Shown piece after piece: positions 1 through 6,044 of a DNA stretch of 14,045 bases (position 1 is the stretch's first letter; each line of letters begins with the position of its first letter). Below the pieces are notes generated by a model. That model saw only the letters and a program-made list of their open reading frames with translations, made no database searches and was not told the DNA's origin. The position numbers and the translations under genes are program-made. The stretch comes from JARRNO01 sp037384885 (GTDB lineage Bacteria; Acidobacteriota; UBA4820; DSQY01): assembly GCA_037384885.1 (NCBI GenBank), contig JARRNO010000046.1, positions 1-14,045 of the forward strand, in the 5' to 3' direction.

Positions 1-2166
1 CTGATCAAACACCTCCTTCTGGCCACTTTTTCCGTCGTACTGCTCATCGCGCTCATGCTCGGCTGGCGCGAATCCATCGTGGTCGGCATCGCCGTTCCCG
101 TGACCCTCTCCGCAACGCTGCTGATTTACTACCTGATGGGGTACACGCTGAACCGCGTGACGCTCTTCGCCTTGATATTCTCCATCGGCATATTGGTCGA
201 CGACGCCATCGTCGTCGTCGAGAACATATACAGGCACTTCAGGATGCAGGACGGGCGGACGTTGATCCGGAAGGCCATCGAGGCCGTGGACGAGGTCGGC
301 AACCCGACCATCCTGGCGACCTTCACTGTCATTGCGGCCATCCTGCCCATGGCTTTCGTCAGGGGGCTGATGGGGCCTTACATGAGGCCCATTCCCGTGG
401 GTGCGTCCTTCGCCATGCTCATTTCCCTGCTGGTGGCTTTCATGGTGTCGCCCTGGGCCGCCTATAAGCTGCTAAAAAAGAAGGCCGAGCACATTACCGC
501 CGAAAAGGAAATGAAGCTTCTAGGCTTCTACCGGAAGGTCATGACGCCGCTCACGCACAAAAAGAAGTACGGGTGGATGTTTCTCGGCGTCAACGTGCTT
601 CTGCTCGTCGGGGCCATGTCCCTGATCGGGTTGAAGTGGGTGAAGGTCAAGATGCTCCCCTTCGACAACAAGAGCGAGTTTCAGGTCATCCTGGACATGC
701 CCGAAGGGACACCGGTGGAACAGAGTCTGCGGGCCGCCCAGATCTTGTCGCAGAAGCTCACGGAAATGCCGCAGGTCACCGATTATGAAATCTACGCCGG
801 CACTTCCGCCCCCATGACTTTCAACGGTCTGGTCCGCCATTATTATCTCCGCAGGCAGGCCAACGAAGCCGACATCCAGGTGAACCTGCTGCCGAAGGCA
901 CAGCGGCACCTGCAGAGCCACGAACTGGCGAAACGCGCGCGGATCCTGCTCGAACCCCTGGCGCGCAAGCTGAACGTGGCGATGAAGGTGGTGGAAATTC
1001 CACCCGGGCCTCCCGTGCTCAGTACGCTGGTGGCTGAAATCTACGGTCCCAACCTCAAGGGGCAGTTCAACATCGGAAAGAAAGTGCTCCACCTCTTCCG
1101 GACGACTCCGGGAGTTGTGGACAGCGACATTTACGACGTGGCGCCTCAGGAGCAGATCAACCTGCACGTGGACCTGAAGAAGGTGGCCGCTGCGGGACTC
1201 TCGGTCAAGGAGGTGACCCACGCCGTTTCCATGGCGGTCCACGGCGCCGACGTCACACTTGCGCATATGCCCCGGGAGCGTGAGGCCGTCCCCATCCTGA
1301 TCCAGATGCCCCGGTCGGCGCGCTACAATCTGAACGCCCTCTCTTCGCTGCAAATTCAGAACCGGAAGGGAAACCTGATTCCGTTGTCCCAGGTGGTGGA
1401 CATTCAGAAGACCGTCATTCCCCAGAACATCTACCACAAGAATCTCCGGCGGGTGGTTTACGTGATCGGCGACGTGGCCGGGAAGGAAGAAAGTCCGATC
1501 TACGCCATGTTCAAGCTCAACAAAAAACTCGACAAACTCAAGCTGCCGGACGACACCGTCGGGCTCAAGCGTCTCTATACCCACCTTCCGAACCTGACCG
1601 ATCACTACGTCATGAAGTGGGACGGCGAGTGGCAGATCACCTATGAGGTCTTCCGCGATCTCGGAATCGCCTTCGCCCTCGTCATGATCCTCATGTACAT
1701 CCTGGTGGTGGGGTGGTTCAAGAGTTACCTGACGCCCATCGCCATCATGGCGCCCATACCGCTTGCCCTCGTGGGCATCATACCCGCTCACGGGCTCATG
1801 GGCGCGTTCTTTACGGCCACATCCATGATCGGTTTCATCGCCCTAGCCGGGATCTCGGTCCGGAATTCCATCCTCGTTGTGGATTTCGCCGAGATCAAGA
1901 TGAGGCAGGGGATGCCGGTGAAGGACGCGGTGGTGGAAGGCGGCGCCGTCCGTTTCAGGCCCATGCTCCTGACGGCCCTGGCGGTCGTCGTAGGCTCGTC
2001 GGTCATGCTCTGGGATCCCATCTTCCAGGGAATGGCGATCGCCCTGATGGCAGGTGAAGTCGCGTCAACCATCTTGTCCTGGGGCGCCGTCCCCGTACTC
2101 TATGCGCTCATGTACGGCGACAAGGCGCCGGTCGTGGACGAAGATTTCGCCGAGGAAACGGAATAG
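1..2166 (+). CDS. RND efflux transporter permease subunit, 5'-truncated by the window edge
   Basis: This is the inner-membrane, proton-driven pump of a tripartite efflux system (AcrB/CzcA superfamily). The frame is open from base 1 and gives 721 residues. Against about 1030-1050 for the family, roughly the first 300 residues (TM1 and most of the first periplasmic domain) lie outside. The visible part begins near TM2 and contains the TM4 motif GILVDDAIVVVEN, whose Asp pair (fragment residues 67-68) matches the AcrB proton-relay aspartates. A second periplasmic domain and TM7-12 follow. In the TM10 motif GISVRNSILVVDFA an Arg stands where AcrB has the relay Lys. The tail is short and acidic (VVDEDFAEETE). 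No adaptor or outer-membrane gene follows, so these would lie upstream. Substrate cannot be told from sequence: the TM4 and TM10 motifs look more like the drug/hydrophobe branch than CusA-type metal pumps. A PII-like gene follows after 89 bp. Confidence 0.93.
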   Translation: MIKHLLLATFSVVLLIALMLGWRESIVVGIAVPVTLSATLLIYYLMGYTLNRVTLFALIFSIGILVDDAIVVVENIYRHFRMQDGRTLIRKAIEAVDEVGNPTILATFTVIAAILPMAFVRGLMGPYMRPIPVGASFAMLISLLVAFMVSPWAAYKLLKKKAEHITAEKEMKLLGFYRKVMTPLTHKKKYGWMFLGVNVLLLVGAMSLIGLKWVKVKMLPFDNKSEFQVILDMPEGTPVEQSLRAAQILSQKLTEMPQVTDYEIYAGTSAPMTFNGLVRHYYLRRQANEADIQVNLLPKAQRHLQSHELAKRARILLEPLARKLNVAMKVVEIPPGPPVLSTLVAEIYGPNLKGQFNIGKKVLHLFRTTPGVVDSDIYDVAPQEQINLHVDLKKVAAAGLSVKEVTHAVSMAVHGADVTLAHMPREREAVPILIQMPRSARYNLNALSSLQIQNRKGNLIPLSQVVDIQKTVIPQNIYHKNLRRVVYVIGDVAGKEESPIYAMFKLNKKLDKLKLPDDTVGLKRLYTHLPNLTDHYVMKWDGEWQITYEVFRDLGIAFALVMILMYILVVGWFKSYLTPIAIMAPIPLALVGIIPAHGLMGAFFTATSMIGFIALAGISVRNSILVVDFAEIKMRQGMPVKDAVVEGGAVRFRPMLLTALAVVVGSSVMLWDPIFQGMAIALMAGEVASTILSWGAVPVLYALMYGDKAPVVDEDFAEETE

Positions 2167-2196
2167 ACCGGAATCATCGAAGCGTCCTCCGCTGAA

Positions 2197-2225
2197 CCCC
2201 GGGGCGTGGCGGACATGCCCCGGGG
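2197..2225 (+). repeat. Intercistronic hairpin between the RND pump and the PII-like gene
   Basis: CCCCGGGGCGTG (2197-2208) pairs with CATGCCCCGGGG (2214-2225) around the loop GCGGA. This gives a 12-bp, almost all-GC stem with one G-U pair. No T-run follows, so it is not a normal intrinsic terminator. The Shine-Dalgarno of the next gene starts 18 bases later. It could stabilise or pause the transcript and so set the ratio of pump to PII-like protein; that role is inference. Confidence 0.7.
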
Positions 2226-2255
2226 AGGCGGCGGACGGAACCGGAGGACACTCAG

Positions 2256-2552
2256 ATGAAAATGCTCTTGATCGTGACAGACAGCGAGTACGAACCCCAC
2301 TGCCTGAATACGCTGAAGGAGAAGGGCGTGATGGGATACACGGTGGTGGAGAACGCCCACGGCGTGGGGCGTACGGGCGCGAAGATGGGTGACCGCATTC
2401 ATCCCGGCGCCGACGTGGTGGTGTTTTCGATTATTCCGGACGAATCAGTGGAGGACCTGATGGGCTGCATCCAGGGATGCATTTCCGATCAGCATCTCTG
2501 CGAGTCGACGCACGCCTGGGTGCTTCCCGTGGAGCGGGCGCTGACGCCGTAA
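2256..2552 (+). CDS. PII-like small protein associated with an RND pump
   Basis: A 98-residue cytosolic protein with the ferredoxin-like pattern of the PII superfamily. It has an N-terminal beta strand (MKMLLIVTD), a helix, a central stretch VGRTGAKMGDRIHPGADVVV, a second helix, and a closing strand HAWVLPVE. Canonical GlnB/GlnK (112 residues) have a long T-loop with a uridylylated Tyr; this protein is shorter and lacks it. It fits the PII-like proteins encoded next to RND efflux genes, whose ligand is mostly unknown. His and Cys residues (H15, C16, C71, C75, H80, C82, H86) could bind metal, but no spacing proves it. The start follows GGAGG (2243-2247) with 8-nt spacing. It lies 89 bp after the pump gene and is probably cotranscribed. 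Any role as a pump regulator or metal sensor is inference. Confidence 0.75.
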   Translation: MKMLLIVTDSEYEPHCLNTLKEKGVMGYTVVENAHGVGRTGAKMGDRIHPGADVVVFSIIPDESVEDLMGCIQGCISDQHLCESTHAWVLPVERALTP

Positions 2553-2553
2553 C

Positions 2554-2576
2554 GGAGCCCCCCGGCTCCCGGGAGG
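2554..2576. terminator. Possible weak bidirectional terminator between convergent genes
   Basis: GGAGCC (2554-2559) and GGCTCC (2564-2569) form a 6-bp GC stem with a CCCC loop right after the PII-like stop codon. It overlaps an alternative palindrome CTCCCGGGAG (2567-2576). The 28-bp gap separates two convergent genes, where a shared terminator is expected. Neither strand has a T-tract, so termination efficiency is doubtful. Confidence 0.3.
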
Positions 2577-2580
2577 CGGG

Positions 2581-3009
2581 TTACCGGGTGGATGAGAATG
2601 CCATCACTCCCGGATAGTGTCTGATGTCCTCTTTCCCGTGGTTGAACACGACGGTCACCACGTCGCCTCTCAGCCGGTTGAAGGCGATTCCGCGTCTCCT
2701 GCAAAACACCATGCCGGCTTTGAGGACGCGCCGCTGCTTGACTGGAGTGACGGCGTCCTGGGGCGCTCCAAACCGGCTCTGGGTCCGAGTCTTCACCTCG
2801 ACAACCACCACGCGGCCGTCCTTGGCGAAAATCAGGTCGGCTTCGCCTCCCCGTGTTCTGAAGTTTCGCGTCTCAAGAATGTACCCCCGGGCCTTCAGCC
2901 ATCTCTCTGCGGCGCGTTCCCCGCGCTTCCCGGTGCGTGCCGAATCCCCAAGCTTCGACAACGCGGCAAGCCAAAGGCTCCTGAAGAGGCCTTTTCTCAC
3001 AACTGCCAT
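2581..3009 (-). CDS. YraN / UPF0102 family nuclease-like protein
   Basis: A 142-residue protein matching the YraN (UPF0102) family, which has a restriction-endonuclease-like fold and a poorly defined cellular role. The conserved core is plain: GKRGE (residues 27-31), then the element ending in GGEADLI (54-60), and VVVEVKTRT (68-76). E56, D58, E71 and K73 sit where the fold places its metal-binding residues. The motif FGAPQDAVTPVKQRR follows. The ATG at 3009 is preferred although the frame is open further upstream, because that extension would overlap the preceding gene and is Arg/Pro/Gly-rich shadow sequence. No good Shine-Dalgarno precedes it; the previous stop is only 8 bases away, so translational coupling is likely. 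It is the last gene of the sigma-factor operon. In many genomes yraN neighbours rnhB or ribosomal genes, so this setting is unusual. Confidence 0.85.
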   Translation of the reverse strand: MAVVRKGLFRSLWLAALSKLGDSARTGKRGERAAERWLKARGYILETRNFRTRGGEADLIFAKDGRVVVVEVKTRTQSRFGAPQDAVTPVKQRRVLKAGMVFCRRRGIAFNRLRGDVVTVVFNHGKEDIRHYPGVMAFSSTR

Positions 3010-3017
3010 GTGCCGGC

Positions 3018-3563
3018 TCACGGCAGGCGGTTCGGTCCGGGACCGCCCCCCGGGCGCCGCATGGTGCCGGGACCGCGCCGCCCGCCCCGCCTTTCGTGGG
3101 TCAGTTCTCGCCTGAATACGAGCCACTGAGCCTGCTGTCTGGGCGACATGACGTCGAGCATCTTGCCATCCAGGGCTTCGAGTTTCTTCATGAAGGCGGC
3201 TTGCTCCTTACGGAATTCAGCCACGGCCGCCAGAATGGCCTTGTCCCCTGCTTTGTCGTTGTTCGCCAAATCGTTCAGCCGCTCGAGCAGCGCCCTGGCT
3301 TTCTCCATGTGGTCCCGCCGCAGCTTGTCCATGTCGTCGAGAACCGCCATGACCTTCAGGCTCTGGGCGTCCGTCAACTGGAGGGTTTGCCGCATGCGGT
3401 AAACCAGATAGAGGTGCATGGTTTCACGCCGCTGGGCCATGTTCTCCCCTCCCTGCATTTGCGGCGCCGGAGGAGGACCGCCCGGGTCGGGAGGAACGCT
3501 CTGGGCGGGCAGCGCGATGCCTGCCGCAAGTAAGACGACGGCGAGCCACGAATGTTTAGCCAT
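3018..3563 (-). CDS. Periplasmic Spy/CpxP-like (LTxxQ) protein
   Basis: A 181-residue exported protein. Residues 1-22 form a signal peptide (MAKHSWLAVVLLAAGIALPA). A Pro/Gly-rich linker (about 24-40) follows, then a helical hairpin of roughly residues 42-155. It carries LTDAQ (63-67), the LTxxQ signature of Spy/CpxP/ZraP-type proteins, and a second partner motif at MSPRQQAQW (139-147). The helices are rich in Met and charged residues (M49, H50, M57, M72, M78, H85, M86), which would suit metal binding or chaperoning. The tail (158-181) is Arg/Gly/Pro-rich and basic. The start at 3563 follows AGGAG and overlaps the anti-sigma stop by 8 bp. Lying directly after a sigma/anti-sigma pair, it may act as the periplasmic sensor, as CnrX does in CnrYXH, or as an effector chaperone. 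The gene position supports this; no ligand is shown. Confidence 0.75.
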   Translation of the reverse strand: MAKHSWLAVVLLAAGIALPAQSVPPDPGGPPPAPQMQGGENMAQRRETMHLYLVYRMRQTLQLTDAQSLKVMAVLDDMDKLRRDHMEKARALLERLNDLANNDKAGDKAILAAVAEFRKEQAAFMKKLEALDGKMLDVMSPRQQAQWLVFRRELTHERRGGRRGPGTMRRPGGGPGPNRLP

Positions 3564-4059
3564 TGTTATCTCCTGAAAAGGTCGACAAAAACTGCTGCGT
3601 TCCGGCCGGCGGCGTCGCCGGTATCTCGGAGGCCATGTCGTCCGCCCACTGCAGCAGCTGAACATTTTCATCCTGATCCACCGGAGAGAGCGGAAGCTGG
3701 CTCATCTTCCCCGCGGATGCCATGATCTGTGTTCCAGAAGAGGTCGCGGCCGCCGGGAAGGGCAGCGGGGCCGGACGGTAAAGGAACGACCACGCCGCGA
3801 CGAAAACGGCGACGGCCAGGGCTGCAGCGGCGGCGCTCCAGGCCGCCATGCCCGCGTTTCTGGAAGGGGCGAGGCGGCGCCTGGCGCGAGAGCGCCAGAT
3901 GTCGGAACTTTCCGGCTTGTCCGCGGCCAGCAGTTCCTCCACGGCGCGAAGCGAGGCGAGTTCTGACCGGCAGGATTCACATCTCTCGACATGCTTCAGG
4001 GCCTCAGCGCCGCCGGGCCCGCCAGCAAGTACCTGAATTAAAGCCTCATCGTGTGTCAC
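3556..4059 (-). CDS. Anti-sigma factor with zinc-binding HxxxCxxC motif
   Basis: A 167-residue single-pass membrane protein. The cytosolic N-terminus has H23-x3-C27-x2-C30 (HVERCESC), the core of zinc-containing anti-sigma (ZAS) domains that clasp ECF sigma factors. A basic stretch IWRSRARRRLAPSR (54-67) leads into one transmembrane helix at about residues 71-93. About 70 residues are then left in the periplasm, poor in recognisable motifs. The start is GTG, 11 nt spaced from the middle of GGAGGACAG; the gene overlaps the sigma gene by 14 bp, which implies coupled translation and balanced amounts. Its expected job is to hold the sigma factor until a periplasmic or redox signal releases it. 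Whether the Cys pair senses redox, as in RsrA-like proteins, or is only structural cannot be told. Confidence 0.85.
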   Translation of the reverse strand: MTHDEALIQVLAGGPGGAEALKHVERCESCRSELASLRAVEELLAADKPESSDIWRSRARRRLAPSRNAGMAAWSAAAAALAVAVFVAAWSFLYRPAPLPFPAAATSSGTQIMASAGKMSQLPLSPVDQDENVQLLQWADDMASEIPATPPAGTQQFLSTFSGDNNG

Positions 4060-4597
4060 GGCTGTCCTCCAGCAACTTTCTGAGCCCCCTCAATCCGAAA
4101 AAATAGTGCGCCTTCACCGTTCCCTCGGCCAGTTCGAGCACCTCGGATATTTCCCGGAAGGTCATGTCCTCCCAGGTTTTCAGGACCACCACGGTCCTCT
4201 GCCTGAGCGGGAGGTGTTGCAAGGCCTCCCGGAGGCGCTGGGACCGCTCCGTGGATTCGAGGTGGTCGTGAGTCTCGCCGCCGGGCCCAGGGATCTCGAG
4301 AAGTGCATCCAGCGTGGTTTCGTAGCGTCTTGATGCCGACTTGACGTGGTTGACGGCGAGATTGTGGGCGATCCTGAAAAGGAAAGTCTTGGGAGAAGCA
4401 TCTCCGCGAAAGCCATCCAGGGCGCCCAGGAAACGAACCAGCGCGTCCTGGGCCAGTTCCTCGGCGTCGGCGGGGCTCCTCACGATACCGAGCAGATAAC
4501 GCCGGACGGCTTCCCCATGGTCGGAGACGAACGCTCTCAAGGCCTGAGGTTCTCGCCTTCTGAGCCGGTTCACCCATGAGCCTTGTTCCTCCGTCAT
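4046..4597 (-). CDS. ECF-type RNA polymerase sigma factor (sigma-70 family)
   Basis: A 183-residue ECF sigma factor with only regions 2 and 4. Region 2 covers about residues 20-90, with DAEELAQDALVRFLGAL and TFLFRIAHNLAVNHVK, typical of the core-binding and -10-reading helices. A Gly/Glu-rich linker spans about 102-116. Region 4 (about 120-176) has LPLRQRTVVVLKTWEDMTF and the helix-turn-helix ISEVLELAEGTVKAHYFFGL. The ATG at 4597 is chosen because GGAG lies 6 nt upstream; a GTG 12 bases earlier has no ribosome site. It is the first gene of the sigma / anti-sigma / Spy-like / yraN operon. ECF genes often drive their own promoter, but no convincing GGAAC-type element is visible upstream. The exact ECF group is not assignable by eye. 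Confidence 0.9.
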   Translation of the reverse strand: MTEEQGSWVNRLRRREPQALRAFVSDHGEAVRRYLLGIVRSPADAEELAQDALVRFLGALDGFRGDASPKTFLFRIAHNLAVNHVKSASRRYETTLDALLEIPGPGGETHDHLESTERSQRLREALQHLPLRQRTVVVLKTWEDMTFREISEVLELAEGTVKAHYFFGLRGLRKLLEDSRDTR

Positions 4598-4946
4598 CCA
4601 CAACTCCACGTCTTTGGGACAAGTCTACCCCTCCAATGGTTTAACCCGCAATTCTCGCCGGGACCCGCTTCATCACCGGAACGCCTTGCAGCGTCAACCT
4701 TCCGGCCCGCCTCACGTGCGAGACGGCCTCCGTCTCTTCCCTATGGGTGCAATCCGGACCACCGGCGCCGCACCAGAGATTCTTCCAGGGACCCGCCCCG
4801 GTCCCCCCGGCCTTGCCATTTTCTTCACAGGTCATTATGATTTGCGGCGGTGCATTCGGCGGGGGCTGGGCCCCTTGCGACACAGTGCTGTGGCGCCGCT
4901 GACACAGCCACTCCACCAAGGTGCCGTATTTCGGGCACTCTTTGTG
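4598..4946. other. Gene-poor region between the divergent sigma-factor and lpxC genes
   Basis: Both neighbours are transcribed away from this stretch, so it should hold two promoters. For lpxC a candidate sigma-54 site follows it. For the sigma gene only a weak sigma-70-like pair is seen on the minus strand (TTGCGG, then TAGACT 18 bases later, about 4627-4656). A 103-codon minus frame (4641-4952) has five Cys but no usable ribosome site. Two copies of GACACAG and a CACAG/CTGTG inverted repeat lie at 4879-4907. No tRNA or known RNA was recognised. Confidence 0.5.
4879..4907. promoter_or_regulatory. Repeated GACACAG boxes, possible activator site upstream of lpxC
   Basis: GACACAG occurs at 4879-4885 and again at 4901-4907, exactly 22 bp apart, about two helical turns. 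The first copy is also half of the inverted repeat CACAG-TG-CTGTG (4881-4892). From the predicted lpxC start of transcription these boxes sit at about -94 and -72, a usual distance for an enhancer-binding protein acting on sigma-54 polymerase. Function is inferred from position and repetition only. Confidence 0.3.
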
Positions 4947-4962
4947 TGGCATATCCTTTGCT
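4947..4962 (+). promoter_or_regulatory. Candidate sigma-54 (-24/-12) promoter of lpxC
   Basis: TGGCAT-ATCCT-TTGCT closely matches the sigma-54 consensus TGGCAC-N5-TTGCA/T. The invariant GG (4948-4949) and GC (4960-4961) are separated by exactly 10 bases. Transcription would start near 4973, leaving about 20 nt of leader that still contains the GGAGG ribosome site at 4982-4986. No well-spaced sigma-70 pair was found in the same place. Confidence 0.6.
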
Positions 4963-4993
4963 TAATAAACTCAGCGGAAAGGGAGGCATTGGG

Positions 4994-5887
4994 TTGTACT
5001 ATCAGAAAACCTTAAAATCACCGATTGAGTGCGGCGGGGTTGGGCTACACTCCGGCCGTAAAGTGCATATGAACCTTCTGCCCGCACCGCCCGATACTGG
5101 CGTCATCTTCCGCAGGTTGGATCTGGGCAACCGTGAAATTCCCGCAAAGGCGGAAAGCGTCAGCCGCGTGGACTTTGCGACGACACTCGGAACTGGCGTG
5201 GCGCACGTCAAGACCGTGGAACATCTCATGGGGACGTTTTACGGGCTGGGCGTAGACAACGTGATTGTGGAACTGGATGCGGCCGAGGTCCCCATCATGG
5301 ACGGATCGGCCGCGGCGTTCGTCTACCTGATTCATGAAGCGGGCCTGGTGCAGCAAAACAGGACAAGGCGTTACCTCCGGGTGGTCAAACCTCTGCAGGT
5401 CGAGCACGGCGAGCGATGGATCAAGATCCTGCCGTCCAGCGACCTGAGGGTAACGTACATGGTGGATTACGACCATCCGCTGATTCGCCGCCAGACGTTG
5501 ACGATCCCCATCACCGCCGCGACATTCGAGGACCAGGTCGCGCCGGCCCGGACCTTCGGGTTCATGCGCGACATCGAATCGCTTCGCGTGCAGGGATTGA
5601 CGCTCGGCGGGTCCAAGGACAACGCCGTGGTCCTCGATGAAAGCAAGGTTCTCAACGATCATCTCCGCTTCCCGAACGAGTTCGTCCGGCACAAAATCCT
5701 GGATGTCCTCGGCGACCTGGCCCTTTCCGGCTTTCCCTTGAAGGCGCATGTCATGGTCAACAAGGGAGGGCACAATATCCACACGGAAATGGCGAGGTTG
5801 CTTGCTGAATCTGTCGCGCTCCACGTGGTTGAATCCACCGATGAAGGCTGGAACCCCATCGGCGGCCTCAGCCAGCCTTTCGCATAA
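4994..5887 (+). CDS. lpxC: UDP-3-O-acyl-N-acetylglucosamine deacetylase
   Basis: LpxC performs the committed step of lipid A synthesis, removing the acetyl group from UDP-3-O-acyl-GlcNAc in the cytosol with a zinc ion. The 297-residue product is close to the usual 300-305. The family opening GGVGLHSG is at residues 14-21. Zinc ligands are H77 in KTVEHLMG, and H233 and D237 in RHKILDVLGD. The general base E76 and the late His H260 (GGHNIH) are also kept. MDGSAAAFV, a conserved loop, is present. The start is TTG: GGAGG (4982-4986) sits 7 nt before it and it places the N-terminus where the family begins. The frame is open further upstream, but that extension crosses the promoter and looks non-coding. 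A TTG start may keep LpxC low, fitting an enzyme whose level must be tightly set. It is a single-gene unit with its own terminator. Confidence 0.96.
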   Translation: MYYQKTLKSPIECGGVGLHSGRKVHMNLLPAPPDTGVIFRRLDLGNREIPAKAESVSRVDFATTLGTGVAHVKTVEHLMGTFYGLGVDNVIVELDAAEVPIMDGSAAAFVYLIHEAGLVQQNRTRRYLRVVKPLQVEHGERWIKILPSSDLRVTYMVDYDHPLIRRQTLTIPITAATFEDQVAPARTFGFMRDIESLRVQGLTLGGSKDNAVVLDESKVLNDHLRFPNEFVRHKILDVLGDLALSGFPLKAHVMVNKGGHNIHTEMARLLAESVALHVVESTDEGWNPIGGLSQPFA

Positions 5888-5921
5888 CCTCCTTATCTTT
5901 TTTACTCCTTCCTCCAACATC

Positions 5922-5954
5922 GGAGGGCCCAGGCGGGGGCCCTCCTTTTTGTTT
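5922..5954 (+). terminator. Rho-independent terminator of lpxC
   Basis: GGAGGGCCC (5922-5930) pairs perfectly with GGGCCCTCC (5937-5945) around a six-base loop. The tract TTTTTGTTT follows at once. It lies 35 bp after the lpxC stop. On the minus strand no T-run follows the stem, so it should act mainly on plus-strand transcripts. Confidence 0.9.
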
Positions 5955-6044
5955 CCGGCGCAGGCGTCATGGACGGGATGTTGAGGAAGGCCGGTGACAA
6001 GAGCGTATTCGCCGGGTTGGACGTCGCTGCCGTGGAGCAGGGGG

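Noticed and set aside
520..1791. 423-codon open frame antisense to the RND gene
   Set aside because: Its composition (His, Asp, Arg, Val, Gln rich with no motif) is what the complement of a GC3-rich gene yields, and the RND frame in the same place has clear family motifs.
3010..3126. 39-residue N-terminal extension of the YraN-family protein
   Set aside because: It would overlap the 3' end of the Spy-like gene by over 100 bp and is an Arg/Pro-rich shadow of that gene's basic tail.
3564..3671. 36-residue extension of the Spy-like protein before MAKHSW
   Set aside because: It lies in the anti-sigma coding sequence, is Arg/Pro/Cys-rich and would bury the signal peptide. The internal ATG has AGGAG before it.
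4862..4874. GGGGC-TGG-GCCCC as a terminator upstream of lpxC
   Set aside because: Only a 5-bp stem with a 3-base loop and two following Ts; there is no plus-strand gene upstream of it to terminate.
4641..4952. Minus-strand 103-codon frame with five Cys between the sigma factor and lpxC
   Set aside because: AAAGGA lies only 1 nt from the ATG, so there is no usable ribosome site. The frame begins inside the candidate lpxC promoter, has no recognisable motif and uses rare codons (AGG, AGA, ATA). It remains a remote possibility.
4850..4993. Upstream N-terminal extension of LpxC to an ATG at 4850
   Set aside because: The extension is Cys/Gly/Ala-rich, unlike any LpxC, crosses the candidate promoter and has no ribosome site. 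TTG at 4994 has an ideal one.
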